From: Amoebophrya sp. A120
Taxonomy: Eukaryota; Sar; Dinophyceae; Syndiniales; Amoebophryaceae
DNA: 64,000 nt
Reading direction: 5' to 3'
Assembly: GCA_905178155.1 (NCBI GenBank)
Contig: CAJINV010000001.1
Location: forward strand, 6,762,587-6,826,586
Shown here in pieces: positions 11,001 through 23,003 of the stretch. The number at the start of each line of letters is the position of its first letter. Position 1 is the first letter of the stretch. The notes under the pieces are model-generated. The model was not told the origin of the DNA, did no database searches, and saw only the letters and a program-made list of their open reading frames with translations. The translations under genes and the position numbers were made by a program.

Positions 11001-14000
11001 TTCATCCCGCAGCCGATTCAGTGTGGACTTGTTTTGCTGCTGCTGGTAATCAGGATTTTTTACAACTACACCATCTTCTACCGTACCAACTCCTGATAGG
11101 CCACCTGCACCTTCCTCTTTCTGTTGCAATAATGCAAGTTCACCCCGCCGCAGTCTCGGTACGAACTTCTTCGCACCCATACGCCCTGTGTTCATCTGCG
11201 TACTTGCGTTTTGCTGCGTGGACAAGCGGCGAGCGCCTCCGTGCAGCCCCGCCACCTGGTCTTTTTTGTCGGCCAGAAGGTAGCACTTTTTCTTCGCAGC
11301 AAAGTTTGTGTTGTACGTGGCGATGAACACTGCCGCAGCGGCCATTTTTGCCTGCTTGATGCTGGAGAACCGGAGCTCAAAAAACCGGAGTGCGGACCGG
11401 TTTCGCTGGAACCGGTCGAAGGACTGGGACTGGATGCATTCGGGGACGGCGAAGTAGGTCTGGGACACACAGCGCAGACAGGCATAGATGTCCTTTTCCG
11501 TCAGGGGAAGAGAGTCACTGGTATCTCGCGCGACGTAGGAGTCCCTCGTTCCCTCCGCCCGGCTGCGGGCGTTTGCGCGCGGCGAGATGTTTTTTTTGAA
11601 AGTGATCTTCTGGCGCACCTGGTTTTGTCGGCGATGGCGGTTCAGCGGTGTAGTAGTCGCGGACAAACTTACAGACTTAGAAGTCACGCTGTCAGCTGTT
11701 CCTGGTTTGCTTCCTTGTTTTCCGCCCCGCATAATGCTGCTCCTGCTTTTTGTTAACGGGAGAAGAGGGGAAAAGTCGTGCCTATCGTCCTGCAGTTCTC
11801 CAGCTAGGTCGCACGTGTGACTTCGGGCTGTGAATGCTCTCGCCATAGGCGGGACCGATGACGGCCTCCGCTGCGTCTTCTCGCTGTGGGCTTTTGTCAT
11901 CATGACTTCCGGTGTGGCCTCCACACCTTTTTCACCCTCTACTTCAAGGTCCTCGCGGTACAGGATTTGCAGTACGTCGTCGCGGTCTTCCTCGTCGTCA
12001 AAAATCGTAGACTGCTGCGTCTGCGTCCTGCTGCTGCGGTTCCGAGTGCTGAAAGACAATTGCTTTCGCAGTGAAAAGCTCGAAGTCAAAACTGCCGTGG
12101 TATTGGTCCGGGCAAAAACTTTGCTTCTGTCATTGGCGAACTTTTTACTCGCTTGATCGTCAGTTTCACTGCCTGCTCCTGTGAAAGAACTCTTGCCGCA
12201 TGACTTCTCATTATCGTCTGCACTAAAAGCGATAGTACAACTCTTCTGTCGTTTTTTCTGCAATGCAACCGGAAACAACGGATTTCCTTGCAGAGACGAC
12301 ACCTGGCTCAGCAGAAGCGACAGCAACCCGTTTGGCAGAACGCACAAACTGTCCGGCACGCGGCTGTCGTCCCCTGGCAGCACGGTGAAAGGCGGATTTT
12401 CCTCTCCGCCGTCGAAACAGTAGTCGCGTTCGAGCCAAAACGGCCACCCCAGACGTCCGGTCGGCCGGTTTGGTGGAGACATACGGGAAGTTGGGGTGTG
12501 GTTCATCCCCGAATCTTCGCAAAAATTCTCGTCAAACGCTACTGCTGTCGTGCGGCCATGATCCATCTCCCTGGGGGTTGTACCTTCCGGCGGTCGTTCT
12601 GTAGAAGCACGGTGCCGCGAAGATCGCCTCTTGCGAAACGAACTTGCGATTCCAGAAGGCGTAGTAGAGCTATTTCTGCTAGCAATTGTGCTTCGATCAC
12701 CTCGTGTTGCCTCGTCCTGCTTGGCATCGATCATGACGATTTGCAGTGCGTTTGTGGCGAGATCTTCTGCGGTCGTAGTGCTTCTGCGGTTGTCGACTGG
12801 CATCTGATAGTGGTCGTCGTCGTCGTTCTCCAGGTCCAGACCCGCAGTGAATATCGCGGGGTCAAATCCAACTTTCGACTTGCGGTCCACCGTTTGCTGC
12901 ACACCGAGCGCGCATTCGAGAAAGGAGCGCCAACCGGGAGGTAGTCGTTGCGTGGTTTCGTGGATGTGCGCCAGGCCGAGGAGGACCCGTTCCTCGAGGT
13001 ACAACGTGCTGTCCGTCACCTGACTTAACACAGCACGCAGACGGCTCAACATCTGCAGCCTTCGACGTAGCAACGACCAGCGCCAGAACCGCTGCACACA
13101 CAAGACCGCTCTGCGCCGCATCACGATCATCGGCAGAGGCAGGCCAAACTGCCGCGTGCTCAGGAACCGGCGAAAAGCGGACTGGATCTGGCACGCTGCA
13201 GTGATTTCCCCCGATGTCTTTGGGGTGAGGAAGAAAACGCAGCGGCAGTACCTCGCCGCAAAGGTGGCGGGAACCCGGTTTGTGGTCAAAAAAGCGATGG
13301 CGTCCGGCTCCAGGTGCGGGAATTTCAGCTGCTGCTCCTGACGCTTGTTCCTGATCTTCTTCGATCCGGAGGTGTCGCGTACTTTATTCCTACTTCCCGT
13401 GTCCCACAAGCGGCGGACAAGTCCGGCAGGAAGCTGCATCCCGGTCTGGCTCGTGTGGGCATGTGCAAAAATCACACGGACGCACTCCTGCACAGCGTGA
13501 GCCAGAGCGCTTTGTACGTGCGCTGCGGAACTCGGAGCTGCGTTCGGTGAGTGATCGCTTTCAATGGGTCCTACCGATGCTTGAGGTGACAGCTGTGTGG
13601 TTTCTCGCTTGTCGACACCGATTTCTGACTTGGCAATGGCAACAGTGTTTGTCCCCAAAGTTGGTGGCTCGTCTTGCTCGAAACCTAGTCTCACTTCTTG
13701 CAACACCTGCAGAAAATTTGCGAGCACTTTCGCCACACTTTCAGCTTTGTTCCTTTTTCCGTCTTCGCTGGCAAGAACATCTTCGCGCACAACAGCGTTG
13801 AGCTTGGCTGCTCGAGTGAGTTCGTAGACCAAAAAGCCGATAAAATCCGAGACGCCGCCAGTTTTGGCTTTGACGATCCCATCTACCTCCGTGCGCTGAG
13901 CTGAAGAGAACGCCCGCATCCGCTTCATGTCCATGACGCAAATGTGCAGCAGTGTTCGCAGCATTGAAGGGATAATGGATGCGGACGAGAGCGATGTTGA

Positions 14001-17000
14001 AAACTCAACATTTTCCGTCGTGATCCCGCTTGAGCTACTTTTCACGAAGACCGGTCGTGACTCACTTTCCAGCGCAAACACGCTATTAATTGCCACGCTG
14101 GCGCGGACCCAGTGCCGGTCAGGTTCCCACCCAATGCGACTACTGAGAAGGTACGTGCGCCATGGTTGCAGCCGCAGAGCAGCAAGAGCAATTGGTGAAG
14201 GCGTTCCAATTCCCACGAAAGATTTTTTGTGAGGGCTTCGCTGTGGTGAATTTCCGGTGACTTCGCAGGTCTCGTTGTCGTCTGCGGCCGCTTCGAGGCT
14301 GACAATCTTGTTCCGCGTATCCGATTCCGCTTTGAGGTACGACTCGAACTCGTCATAAAGTGCATCCGCCGTCTGTAGGAGGCTAACAGTCGAATTGAAG
14401 TGATTCATGCGATGCAGTACTTCCAACGAAAATGCGACATCAGGATGGGTGACTGGAACCTTGTTCTCAACGCGCTCGTCTGTTCCATCTTTGCTTCCAC
14501 CAAGAGCCAGCGGGAGCCACAACATTCGTTGGTCAAGGAAAGTGGCCTTCTTGTAGCAGTTGAGCAGTCGCGGGGTCACAGATACAACTCCGGACCCATT
14601 CGTAGCGGAAGATTCTGATGCTTTCGCCCTTACCGCCATCGCTCTTGCGCTGTAGTAATTTACCGGGAAACACCCCGTGATTTTCTCCTTTTCCGCTCGC
14701 TTCAAAATTTTTGCACGCTCCTCCCCCAGCGTGCCTCTTGCCTCCCGGACGAAATCGCGAAAGCAATCTTTTTCGGAGAAGTAGGAAAAAAGCCTGCGCT
14801 GTTTGGGTCGTCGCTTGCGTGTCCGAATTTTTAGCCCCGTTCTTCCGTATGGCTTGGGGATACGAGGTGGACGACTAGTGATGCTCTCGTTTTCGCCGCG
14901 GACAACGTAGCCCCGATCTTGGTAAGTTGACGAACGCGCAACGAGGTTCTGCACAGCATTTTCATTTTGTTTTTCACCTATTTCCTCCTCTTCTTCCGAA
15001 ATCATGCGAAAGAAATTGTTCCTTTCACTCTCCGACGATGAGGACTCCAGCATGCGCTCGGCCTCGTCGACAGCAGACCGTCGGCAGGTCTCGTGTTTCG
15101 AAACGAGCCCCTTTACTGAAACAGTCGTCAACCGGGTCACCGGGGCATTCGCGACACTTTTCATGGGAGAGCGAGCGTAGGTTGGCCGCAATAGCATGTT
15201 TTGCATCTGCTGGTCCTCACGGGAATCGAGTATCCGCAGCTGATGTTTAGTTTTCACACTTCCGAAGGCGGGTACGGGTTTTGTTGGAAAAGCGCTAGTA
15301 CTTTGGTCCTTGTACTCGTGCAACCCTAATAGTGCGGCAACGTGATTTGACATCCGTTTTCGAAAGTTTCCTCTGGCCTCGTGAGACTGCAGTCCGCGCA
15401 GGAATCCATCGCGAAATCTTCCCCTGGACCGTCTAGAAGTACTACTTGAAAGCTGATGCATTTGCATTTGGTTTTGGGTTGAGCTGCTGCGCATGAATTT
15501 CACGTCTTCCTGCACGTCTTCGTCCGAAGAGAATTCCGTGTCGCTATCATTCCGAAAAACAGCCTGCGATCGCGGAAAACAGAGTAGACTGATCTCACTA
15601 CCGATTGAAGCGGCAGTCGTCGTAGCGCGCCCCTGACTGCTGTGGTCCCTCTGCCGACCCTTCGGTCCTTCAGGGCTGCTGGTGGACATGCTGCCTTCGT
15701 CACTGCTACCCTTGTTCCAAACACTTTTCATTCTGGTAGTGGACCGCCTCGCCCTGTGCGGCTCCACAATCGTCAGGCAGTTGTTGTCTACGAGAAACTT
15801 GTCGATGTCGGAAATGCCAGCGCGTTCGAGTGGGTGAGATTCCTCCTGACCGCTGCAGCTTAGCGAGAACGCGCGCCGTTCCAAGTCCGTTACCGCACAC
15901 TGCCGACGACGGACTCGCACTGGAAGGGTAGTGTTGGCATCGAGCAGAGAATGAAGCGGACCGCCCCATGGCGTAGCGCAAGAAGAACTCGTGAGGACGT
16001 CGCGGCTTATGTAATTATCCTGCTTCCGCTTTCCTGCACTGCGCCTTGCCTTTCTCAGGATTGTTCGTTGTCGCCGCACCATCCCCGAGAAGTTGCCCAA
16101 CACTGTCCTGTCACCGCATCGGGCAAACTGCTCAGGAGCTTCGATCGACGGGATGCGCACGGCACGAATGTCCGCACTGGTGACTCCGTGGTCGAGCGGC
16201 AGGCGTGGCAAATTGTGTTTCACACGCACCGCATTGACGATGTGCCGCACTTCCCACCAAGCGTCCTCTGGGAAAATTATGCCGAGATTTTCCCGGCTCA
16301 CAAAATGCTCCTCGAAACGAATTTCCGGAAAACCGGGCAGACAGCATTTCAGCAGCTCCGCGTCTTCGTCCTCTGTATCGGCGAAGCTACTGTCTAAATC
16401 AGTCCGCGCATCGCCAACACGCCAGGAGGAAGATACGACAGAGGCGGAGGTGTCGTCTATGTCTGGGGGTAAGTTTGGGCTGGTGCTACTAGCGCCATTA
16501 GCTGCACCATAGTTGTTAGCTGATTGAATCACAGAGCGTCTGCTCCCTGGACTGCCGCCGCCAGCAACGGAAGTTGCAGAGCCGCGGCGGTTCTTCTCAC
16601 TGTTGTTCATCAAGATCGACTGCTTTCTTCTACCTGCTCTCGTCGCACCCTGTCTATTCCGACGGCGTGACCGTTGCATGCTGTCGCTGGGGTCCTGTGT
16701 GCGAGAGAAATAGTCGAGCAGGTTCGTTTGCTCGTTTTGCCTCGCCGCTACTGTCTGCTCCCGGATCTGCGAAACGACCTTTGCCCGGGTCGTCTTGTAG
16801 GAAGCAAGCGGCGAGGCTGCGGCTGAATAATTAAGATCCTTGTCTCGGTCTGCAGCAGCTGGCGTCGTCCCTACTGAAAAGTGACTGTTGACATTGTTTT
16901 CTGTTGCTGGTGCAATCGACGCGGATCTGTTGCGGCCCTGCTTCTGTTTATTCTGATTGCCATCGAGATTTGCGAAAACGTCGATGGTTTTCCACGACGC

Positions 17001-18645
17001 TACGTAGGAACTCGTTACACTTGAAGCTCCGACATTCCCGTTGTTCAAAACGTCTTTTATTTCAGCTTGTGTGTCAGCTCGAGCTCCTTCGACATCCTCC
17101 CCACGAGTCGGACTTTCCTCGACCTGGTGCTGCTCCATGAACACTCTTTCCTCGTCTTCCTGTTGCTGCCGCCGCTTTCTTTCCTGAAACGCGCGCTTTC
17201 TCGCCAGGTACATCCCGTCGTCCCGCGCTGCGCCGAAAAATACTTGCAGCTGTGCCAGTCGTCGTTCGCAGCAGCCGCGCCAGCATCGCTGAACGTGTGT
17301 TGCAGCCTCGTTCTGGAGTCGCTTCTCGCAGAATCGCGCGACCCAAAGGCGGGCAATTTTTTGGATTTTCCTGGCGCTCCGCTCGTGGTGCGATAATCGC
17401 CAGCACGTGCGGTTGAACTCGGAGCAGAGTTGCTGCAAGTGTCGCTCCACCTTGCGACGCCACAAAAACCGACGCACCGACGCCTGCGCCTTCACCAAGC
17501 GCTGCTCGAATTTTCGAAATCTTGTTGCGAGTCGCCATCCGCGCCAGCGACGCTGAATCTGCACACTGGCAGAGCACCAGTTGCTGAAGTGTACTAAGTG
17601 AGAAACGCAAGACGAAAGGCTCTCCAGGTACAGAGTTTGTTGCGACTTATCCACGAAGCTGTTCTGTCCCAACAAGCTGCCTGAAAGTGCAGCGCCAAAC
17701 CGACTCTTTGAGGAAGAGTCCAGTGTGCCAAAGACCCCATTTTTACCTCTTCGTTCCATCGCCGAAGCAAAAGAATACAGCTGCAGCTCGGTAGTTTGTC
17801 CGAGCGCCCGGTAGCGGTGCTCGAATACCTCGTACCGACCGGTCGTTGCGACCGGGGCGCAGCACTCTGGAATCCGCTCGTCATCCGTGATCACGTGCGT
17901 GTCGATGGCCAAGAACTGCGGGAACTCCGTTAGAATGCGTTCGCGGTACTCCTTCCCAACATGGAGCTGCCACGGGTTTCCGAACAGCGTGAGCCAGAGA
18001 AGTGAGGCCGACAAACGGACGGAGTTTTGCATGGTCTGCGCGTCGTGCAACTGGTTGCCCTGTAGGTGTTTGCGGTAGAAACTTATGCTGGCTATGAGAC
18101 CCATTTCTGCTAATGTGTCCAGCAGGGACGAGACGAAAAAACGTAAGGCATGAAAAAGTACGCAGCAACATGACTACGTCCAAATAGCAGATCCGCAGTT
18201 GCGACAAGTAGATCGCCGGCACCGTAGACAAATTCGTTTCCCCAAGGTCCAAAAATTCGAGCGCTCGCGTCTGCCGCTCCAGGTTCCGGAACAGCGTGTC
18301 CTGGTGACAATCTGCATGGCTGGACAAATCCACGCCACTTCCTCTGAGTCGCAGAGCCCGCAGGTTTCGGTAGGACGCGGACCGCAGGACAGGGATGAGC
18401 AGGTGAATGGCGGCAGAATTACTCTGTTCTCCATCCTGATTCGCGTTTGATGACGTCGCTAATGCGCTGGTCTCTGAGGGTGATGAAAGATCGGGGTCGA
18501 TTACCACCGGATTGTGTGGATCTGCACCTCCGCCTGCAGCCTCATTCCATACTTCACCTGCGGATGAAACGTGGATGCGAGGCGCCTGAAACGCGCCAAA
18601 CACTCGGTAGGCAGCATCCGGCTGCGCAAACTCATTTTGTTGCAT
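8076..18645 (-). CDS. giant leucine-rich-repeat / IQ-motif protein (LRRIQ-like), 3504 aa
   Basis: Two exons: 18162-18645 and a 10,031-nt exon 8076-18106, joined by a 55-nt GT-AG intron (YLDVVMLLQ/MGLIAS). Residues about 90-235 carry LRRs (LRALRLRGSGVDL, LEFLDLGETNL) closed by an LRR cap (GNPWQLHVGKEYRERILTEFP…DDER). Residues about 345-450 carry several IQ motifs (VQIQRRWRGWR, ARKIQKIARLW, THVQRCWRGCCERR), which bind calmodulin or light chains. A second IQ pair lies near residue 1800 (CQIQSAFRRFL, LCVQRFWRWSLLRRR). The rest is low-complexity Ser/Arg/Thr-rich sequence. The last 400 or so residues form charged coiled coil with repeated HWRD(K/I)H motifs. The N-terminal order LRR-cap-IQ resembles LRRIQ proteins, often axonemal, but vertebrate members are far shorter. 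A cytoskeletal or flagellar scaffold role is inference. Confidence 0.8.
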
Positions 18646-18996
18646 GATTTCAACATTTCTCTACTTGCTACATTGAATGAAACGCTTTCATTCTATGTCA
18701 CGCAGCGTTTTCAGACGAGTTTACATCTCGTCAAGAGCAGTGCCACGACACTCACGACCGCCCCCACTCTTCCGTGCATCATGATACTCGTGCGCCTCCT
18801 ACCACTCTGATTGAATCACCTAAGTATATACCCGCAGCCACAGTGTTAGCACTTTACATCAGGAGAACGCAGCAAGATCCACACAGGAATCGCACAACGG
18901 CTGCATTTGAATAAGGAAGGATCTCGTTCATTATCCCATAAGCATTGCGTTCAATTCGTTTATTTCGTTTCGCGGCTGTGTTGATAGCATCCATTT
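18646..18996. other. intergenic, 351 bp
   Basis: Spacer upstream of the giant LRR/IQ gene and downstream of the TIM-barrel gene. No coding frame or repeat was recognised. Confidence 0.5.
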
Positions 18997-20254
18997 TTAG
19001 TTCATCAGAACATCGTTCTGCACAGAAGTCCCAGCGATTTTCTTATCTCGCATTGCCAAAACTGCGAGCACATTTTCGGCAAAACTCGGCAACTCCTTGA
19101 CGTGGCTGGCATTCTCCGACCCGAACATCTCGAGGAATTTCCGTTGCCGGCGCAAGTGAATCCAGTGGTTGACTTCCCATATCTTCGCGAGTGGCTCCTT
19201 CGCCCCACCCGGCTGGCAAATCTGGTACGGTGGCGGCCCGTGCTCCGCGATCATGCTGGTGATCTTGTCGCCGCGCGCTTTTTGGAGCTGCCAAATTTTG
19301 TTCCACCAAGTCTCGTGTTGTTCGACGTGACCGAGCCACCTGAAAGAGTGCAAGGGGCAAAATTGGAAAGAAATAATTATGTTGATCTATCGTTCATTGT
19401 GATTCGTCCTTTCGCGATATAAGAAGCCCCGTAAAAACTCCATAATACATCACCACGATCGGAAATAAATTCACTTTAGTATACTCATCTGCTCTTGGGT
19501 CGGGAACCTGCGAACCTTGCTCGTGCCCCACACGGCAGTGCGTGTGGTAGACGTTTTTGGAGCAAAACTCGATCGCCTTGCTGACGTTCCCGTCCATCGA
19601 TTCCGAAACGCAAACCCAATGCGAGAAGTCCGCACAGAGTTTGAGGCTCGGGAAATTTTTCAATATTTCGATCGTCCTCCAAGGAGAATATAGGATCCGC
19701 GAGCGGTGGGTCTCGTGGCAGATGGGGACTTCTCCAGCATATACTTCGAAAGCCAATGCACATCTGAAGAACTGCTCAGCCATCCGCGCGGTAAAGAAGT
19801 CTCGCCCACTGTGAGATACAATCAGATGTAGCGGAAGGCCAAATCGATGCTTCCAGAAGCTAGCTTTGTTTACTTGCTCCTTCCACACGTCGAAGTGCAT
19901 GTCCGCAAAGGCATCTCCCTCCCTCCCATCCATATCTAACACTCCCCCCTTCGGCTCCGTCGGCGGCGCCGTGTACCCCTCGTACGGTCCGCCCCACAAA
20001 ATCCCCGCTCCAGGGCAGACGACGTTGTCTGTGAAGATCATGACGTTGCACTTCATATTATTCTCCACTAGCAGCTTCGTCATCCTTTCCACTCCATGGA
20101 ACAGAAGGAGTTTGAAAGGGATCTCGATTCCATCGAACCCCAACTGGGCCAACAAGGGAATCGTTTCCTCCATCGTGTGCACAGGCGAACGCGCGGCAGG
20201 GCCGTCGCACTCGTCCGTAACACCCCACAAAGTCCGGAATTGGAGCAGCTTCAT
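18997..20254 (-). CDS. xylose-isomerase-like TIM-barrel protein
   Basis: Sugar-phosphate isomerase/epimerase superfamily (AP_endonuc_2 / xylose-isomerase-like TIM barrel), 370 aa. Exons 19485-20254 and 18997-19339 are joined by a GTATAC…CAG intron (RADE/WLGHVEQHE); the total is a multiple of three. Candidate metal ligands are Glu181 in PICHETH, Asp/His in ADFSHW (208-213), and His239 in YHTHCR. The start GFDGIEIPF is the typical second strand of the barrel. No targeting signal is evident, so it is probably cytosolic. The substrate cannot be told from sequence. The C-terminal exon (WWNKIWQLQKARG) is outside the usual barrel core and may be a lid. Confidence 0.78.
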
Positions 20255-20786
20255 GGTTTCGATAAACTTTTTGTTTTCAAAGAGTTTGAAGAAATTCCGT
20301 GCAAGTGAAAATCTTTTCTAGCAGGCTGACACCGCGAACGAGGCAGGTGCTGGTGTCCTAGTCTAAATTGCTTCTCATATGATCTGTGGTGATTGTATCT
20401 GTACGGCCAGATAAGACTTCAGCAAAGGCAGTAGTGAGCTTCTAGGATGCATCAGAACCAAATTGATCAGAGATGCGATCTCGAGGATGGAGATCGCCTT
20501 GGTGATCCAGATCATGAAACAAGTTTCTGAACATCCTCTCAACCACCCCGTGAAAATCAAAGCACACGACTGCACTGTCTTGTCTATCGTTTATTTTTAC
20601 CTGTCCCTATTTATTTTACAACCGTCTTCGTGGAAGCTGCACAAGATCTATGTCAATCCGAGACTCGAATGAACCACTCCTCAACAAAATAAAATTGTCG
20701 TGGACACCAGCACTACGGGCAACATGATCTGTATTAATCACAAAAAACAGAGGATCTAAAACATGCATGATCATACGACAACACAA
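20255..20786. other. intergenic, 532 bp
   Basis: A/T-rich spacer between co-oriented genes. Nothing recognised. Confidence 0.5.
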
Positions 20787-22315
20787 TCACAAGTTCGCAC
20801 CACCACCTCGTTTCTCCGGCTTAAACCGTTTCCCCTTGTACAGAATAGGCACCGTTTCACGCACTTTACTCAACCACAGGGACAGCGGCTTCAAGCTTTT
20901 CTCGTCCTGCAGCTCGGGCAGCGCGGGCGGCATCTCGATATCGCCAATGAACCCGATTCCGGCCAACCGCTCCATCATGGCGTAGAGACCGCACTGTGCG
21001 CCGGTCAGTGACTCAGGAGGCGTTGGCGCTGTGTAAAGGTCTTTCAACCCCGTTCCCAAAAACTCGATCAGCCGTCGGCGCACCCGCTCTTCTACCTCCG
21101 GCGACCCCGCTTCCGCCATGGTTTGGCAGGCGCAGAGCTGCAAATCACTGTCGTACTCCGCTAGGTCCCGTTGGATCGAAGCTAGAAAACTCGCCCGCTG
21201 CGACTTTATAACCCGCTCAGGTGTTACAATCTCAAACGTTACAATAGAATTTGGAATTTGTCTTGCAAAATCCGTAACATCTGGCCTACTTCCAAAGGAG
21301 CGCGCATGACAAGTTTCGGAGCTCCAAACCCCAGGAGAATCATCTGACGAAATTTGTATTGCGAAAAGCCCAAGTCCCTGTATGGTACTCATGCTGTTCA
21401 CGCAAGACAAATTCCAGATTCTATTGTAACGTTTGAGATTGTAACATCCGAGCACGCCATAGAATTCGTCAGGTAGTCCACGGCACTTCCCCGAAAAGCG
21501 AAGATGAAGCCGGGCAGGTTGTCTTTGAATTTCTTCTTCATGGACCGCTCGTAACTCGGCGGGTAAATCCAGTTGTAGTAGAGTAAAAAGGAGTTCAACT
21601 CTTTTCCAATCTTGATTTCGCTAAATTTGAAATCCGCGGCCGCATCTGGGAAAAAGGGAGAAATCTTTATTTTCTCGATTGTTTCTTCACTCCTGGTTGT
21701 TACTGGAAGAGCAGATGTGCCGGCGTGGGAGAAAATTTCGTCTAATCGTTGGAAAATCTTGTCCGAATCCGGCACGATTTCGTCTGGTTTTCCATTTTCC
21801 GTAAATTTGATCACCATCTCCGGGGTCAGGAGGCCGCCAGAGGGCAATTTTCGCCGACTGGGAATCACACTAACGTGGTCGACGAAGTGAGGCAATTTCC
21901 GGGATTGCAACCCCGCGAGCGTTTTCGCGGCGAACTGAGAGCCGCCCAGCACGTAAATCGTGAGCCTTTCAACGCCGAAGTTCCGAATCTGCACCATGTT
22001 TTGTTCGTCGTTGTTGGCACCAGCAGTAGTTCTTGTCGATTTATTCGCAGATCCAGCAGCTTCTCCAGGCGCAGAAGGATTTATTTCCGGGTTAGACGAG
22101 TCAGTACTGGAGGTCATGGTTGGTGCAAAGGGGTGCCGCGAGAAATCTGAAAGTTGCACTGATGTGGAAGATCCTGTGGATGCCGTTGTACTGAACGGAC
22201 GGAGATTAGGACTAGGGGGCTGGACGGACGGATTAGGACTAGGGGGCTGGTGTTCCTGGGGCTGTACAGCCAAAAATGGCAAACTTCTCGCGCTCAAACG
22301 TAAAAGTCGCACCAT
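20787..22315 (-). CDS. thioredoxin-fold / GST-like protein, possibly mitochondrial
   Basis: 432 aa when the inverted-repeat intron 21216-21445 is removed as GT-AG (exons 21446-22315 and 20787-21215, both whole codons). Residues 1-20 (MVRLLRLSARSLPFLAV) are basic and Ser-rich with no acids, then RPFSTTAS, which suggests a mitochondrial presequence. Residues about 115-195 look like a GST N-terminal thioredoxin fold: LTIYVLGGSQFAAKTL as strand-helix, then RKLPSGGLLTPEMVI and VPDSDKIFQRLDEIF (the GST 'proline loop then D-S' pattern). The second half is helical, as in GST C-domains or prostaglandin-E-synthase-2-like proteins. No CxxC is present. Family placement is moderate; the reaction is unknown. 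Confidence 0.6.
21222..21446 (-). mobile_element. introner-like element 3 (225 bp, in the GST-like gene)
   Basis: 44-bp inverted repeats with one mismatch at 21222-21265 and 21403-21446 (arms begin TGTTACAATC). No clear 5-bp direct repeat flanks it. Unlike the other four elements, it can be removed as a phase-0 GT-AG intron (GTTACA…CCTGAG) using an AG five bases beyond the arm. It shares the internal TTGTNNTGC-type motif with the others (ATTTGTCTTGC, ATTTGTATTGC, GCATGACAAGT). Confidence 0.82.
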
Positions 22316-23003
22316 GCTTGCAATGTTCGTGGATAATGTCGTTGTGTGATGTAATACTCAGACTGTACCAGAACCAGTCTGCAACCAAGAAGGAGTCTGT
22401 CTTCATCGGCAATTATGGCGCAATCCGTCTACTCTGTTACTTACTGGTTTTCGATAGGCATCAAGAAGCTTGAAGCAGAAACGCAGAAGCGAGATATCAT
22501 GAGGAACACGTTCGCGTCGCGTCATATCTCGCGAAAGAATTAGTTTGTCTGCGGTGACCGACTGAATTCTACCTTCAGCTTTGTTTATTTCATCAAGGGT
22601 CGCAGTTCAGTTCGATACTCTCCTTAGAAGTGGCTGGAGTTGATAGATTACGAATAAGCGTCGTGACAAAACAGCTCTGTTTTTGGCCGCATAATCGAGT
22701 TAAGTACTATAGGACCTGCGGAGGATCAATGGCGTCAGGGGACCTTCTAGGCAGCTACAGAAGTCGTCGGGTGCCATTCATTGTTAGCCGAAGCCGAACT
22801 TTTCCGAGCAGAATCAATGCGGACAGTGTGTAGTTGGGTAGAAAGCTTTTGCACTTCCTGCTCCACGTTTCAGAATAGGTGAGGACAATCGACATGAACA
22901 AAATGTCGTAAGTGTATTGATGATTCAATTTTAAGCTTGACCTTGACTCGTCTCGCACGACCACCCTGCTAGCTCATCAAGCAGCAAGCCTCATTCATAC
23001 TCA
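22316..23003. other. intergenic, 688 bp
   Basis: Spacer upstream of the GST-like gene. No coding frame, repeat or RNA gene recognised. Confidence 0.5.
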
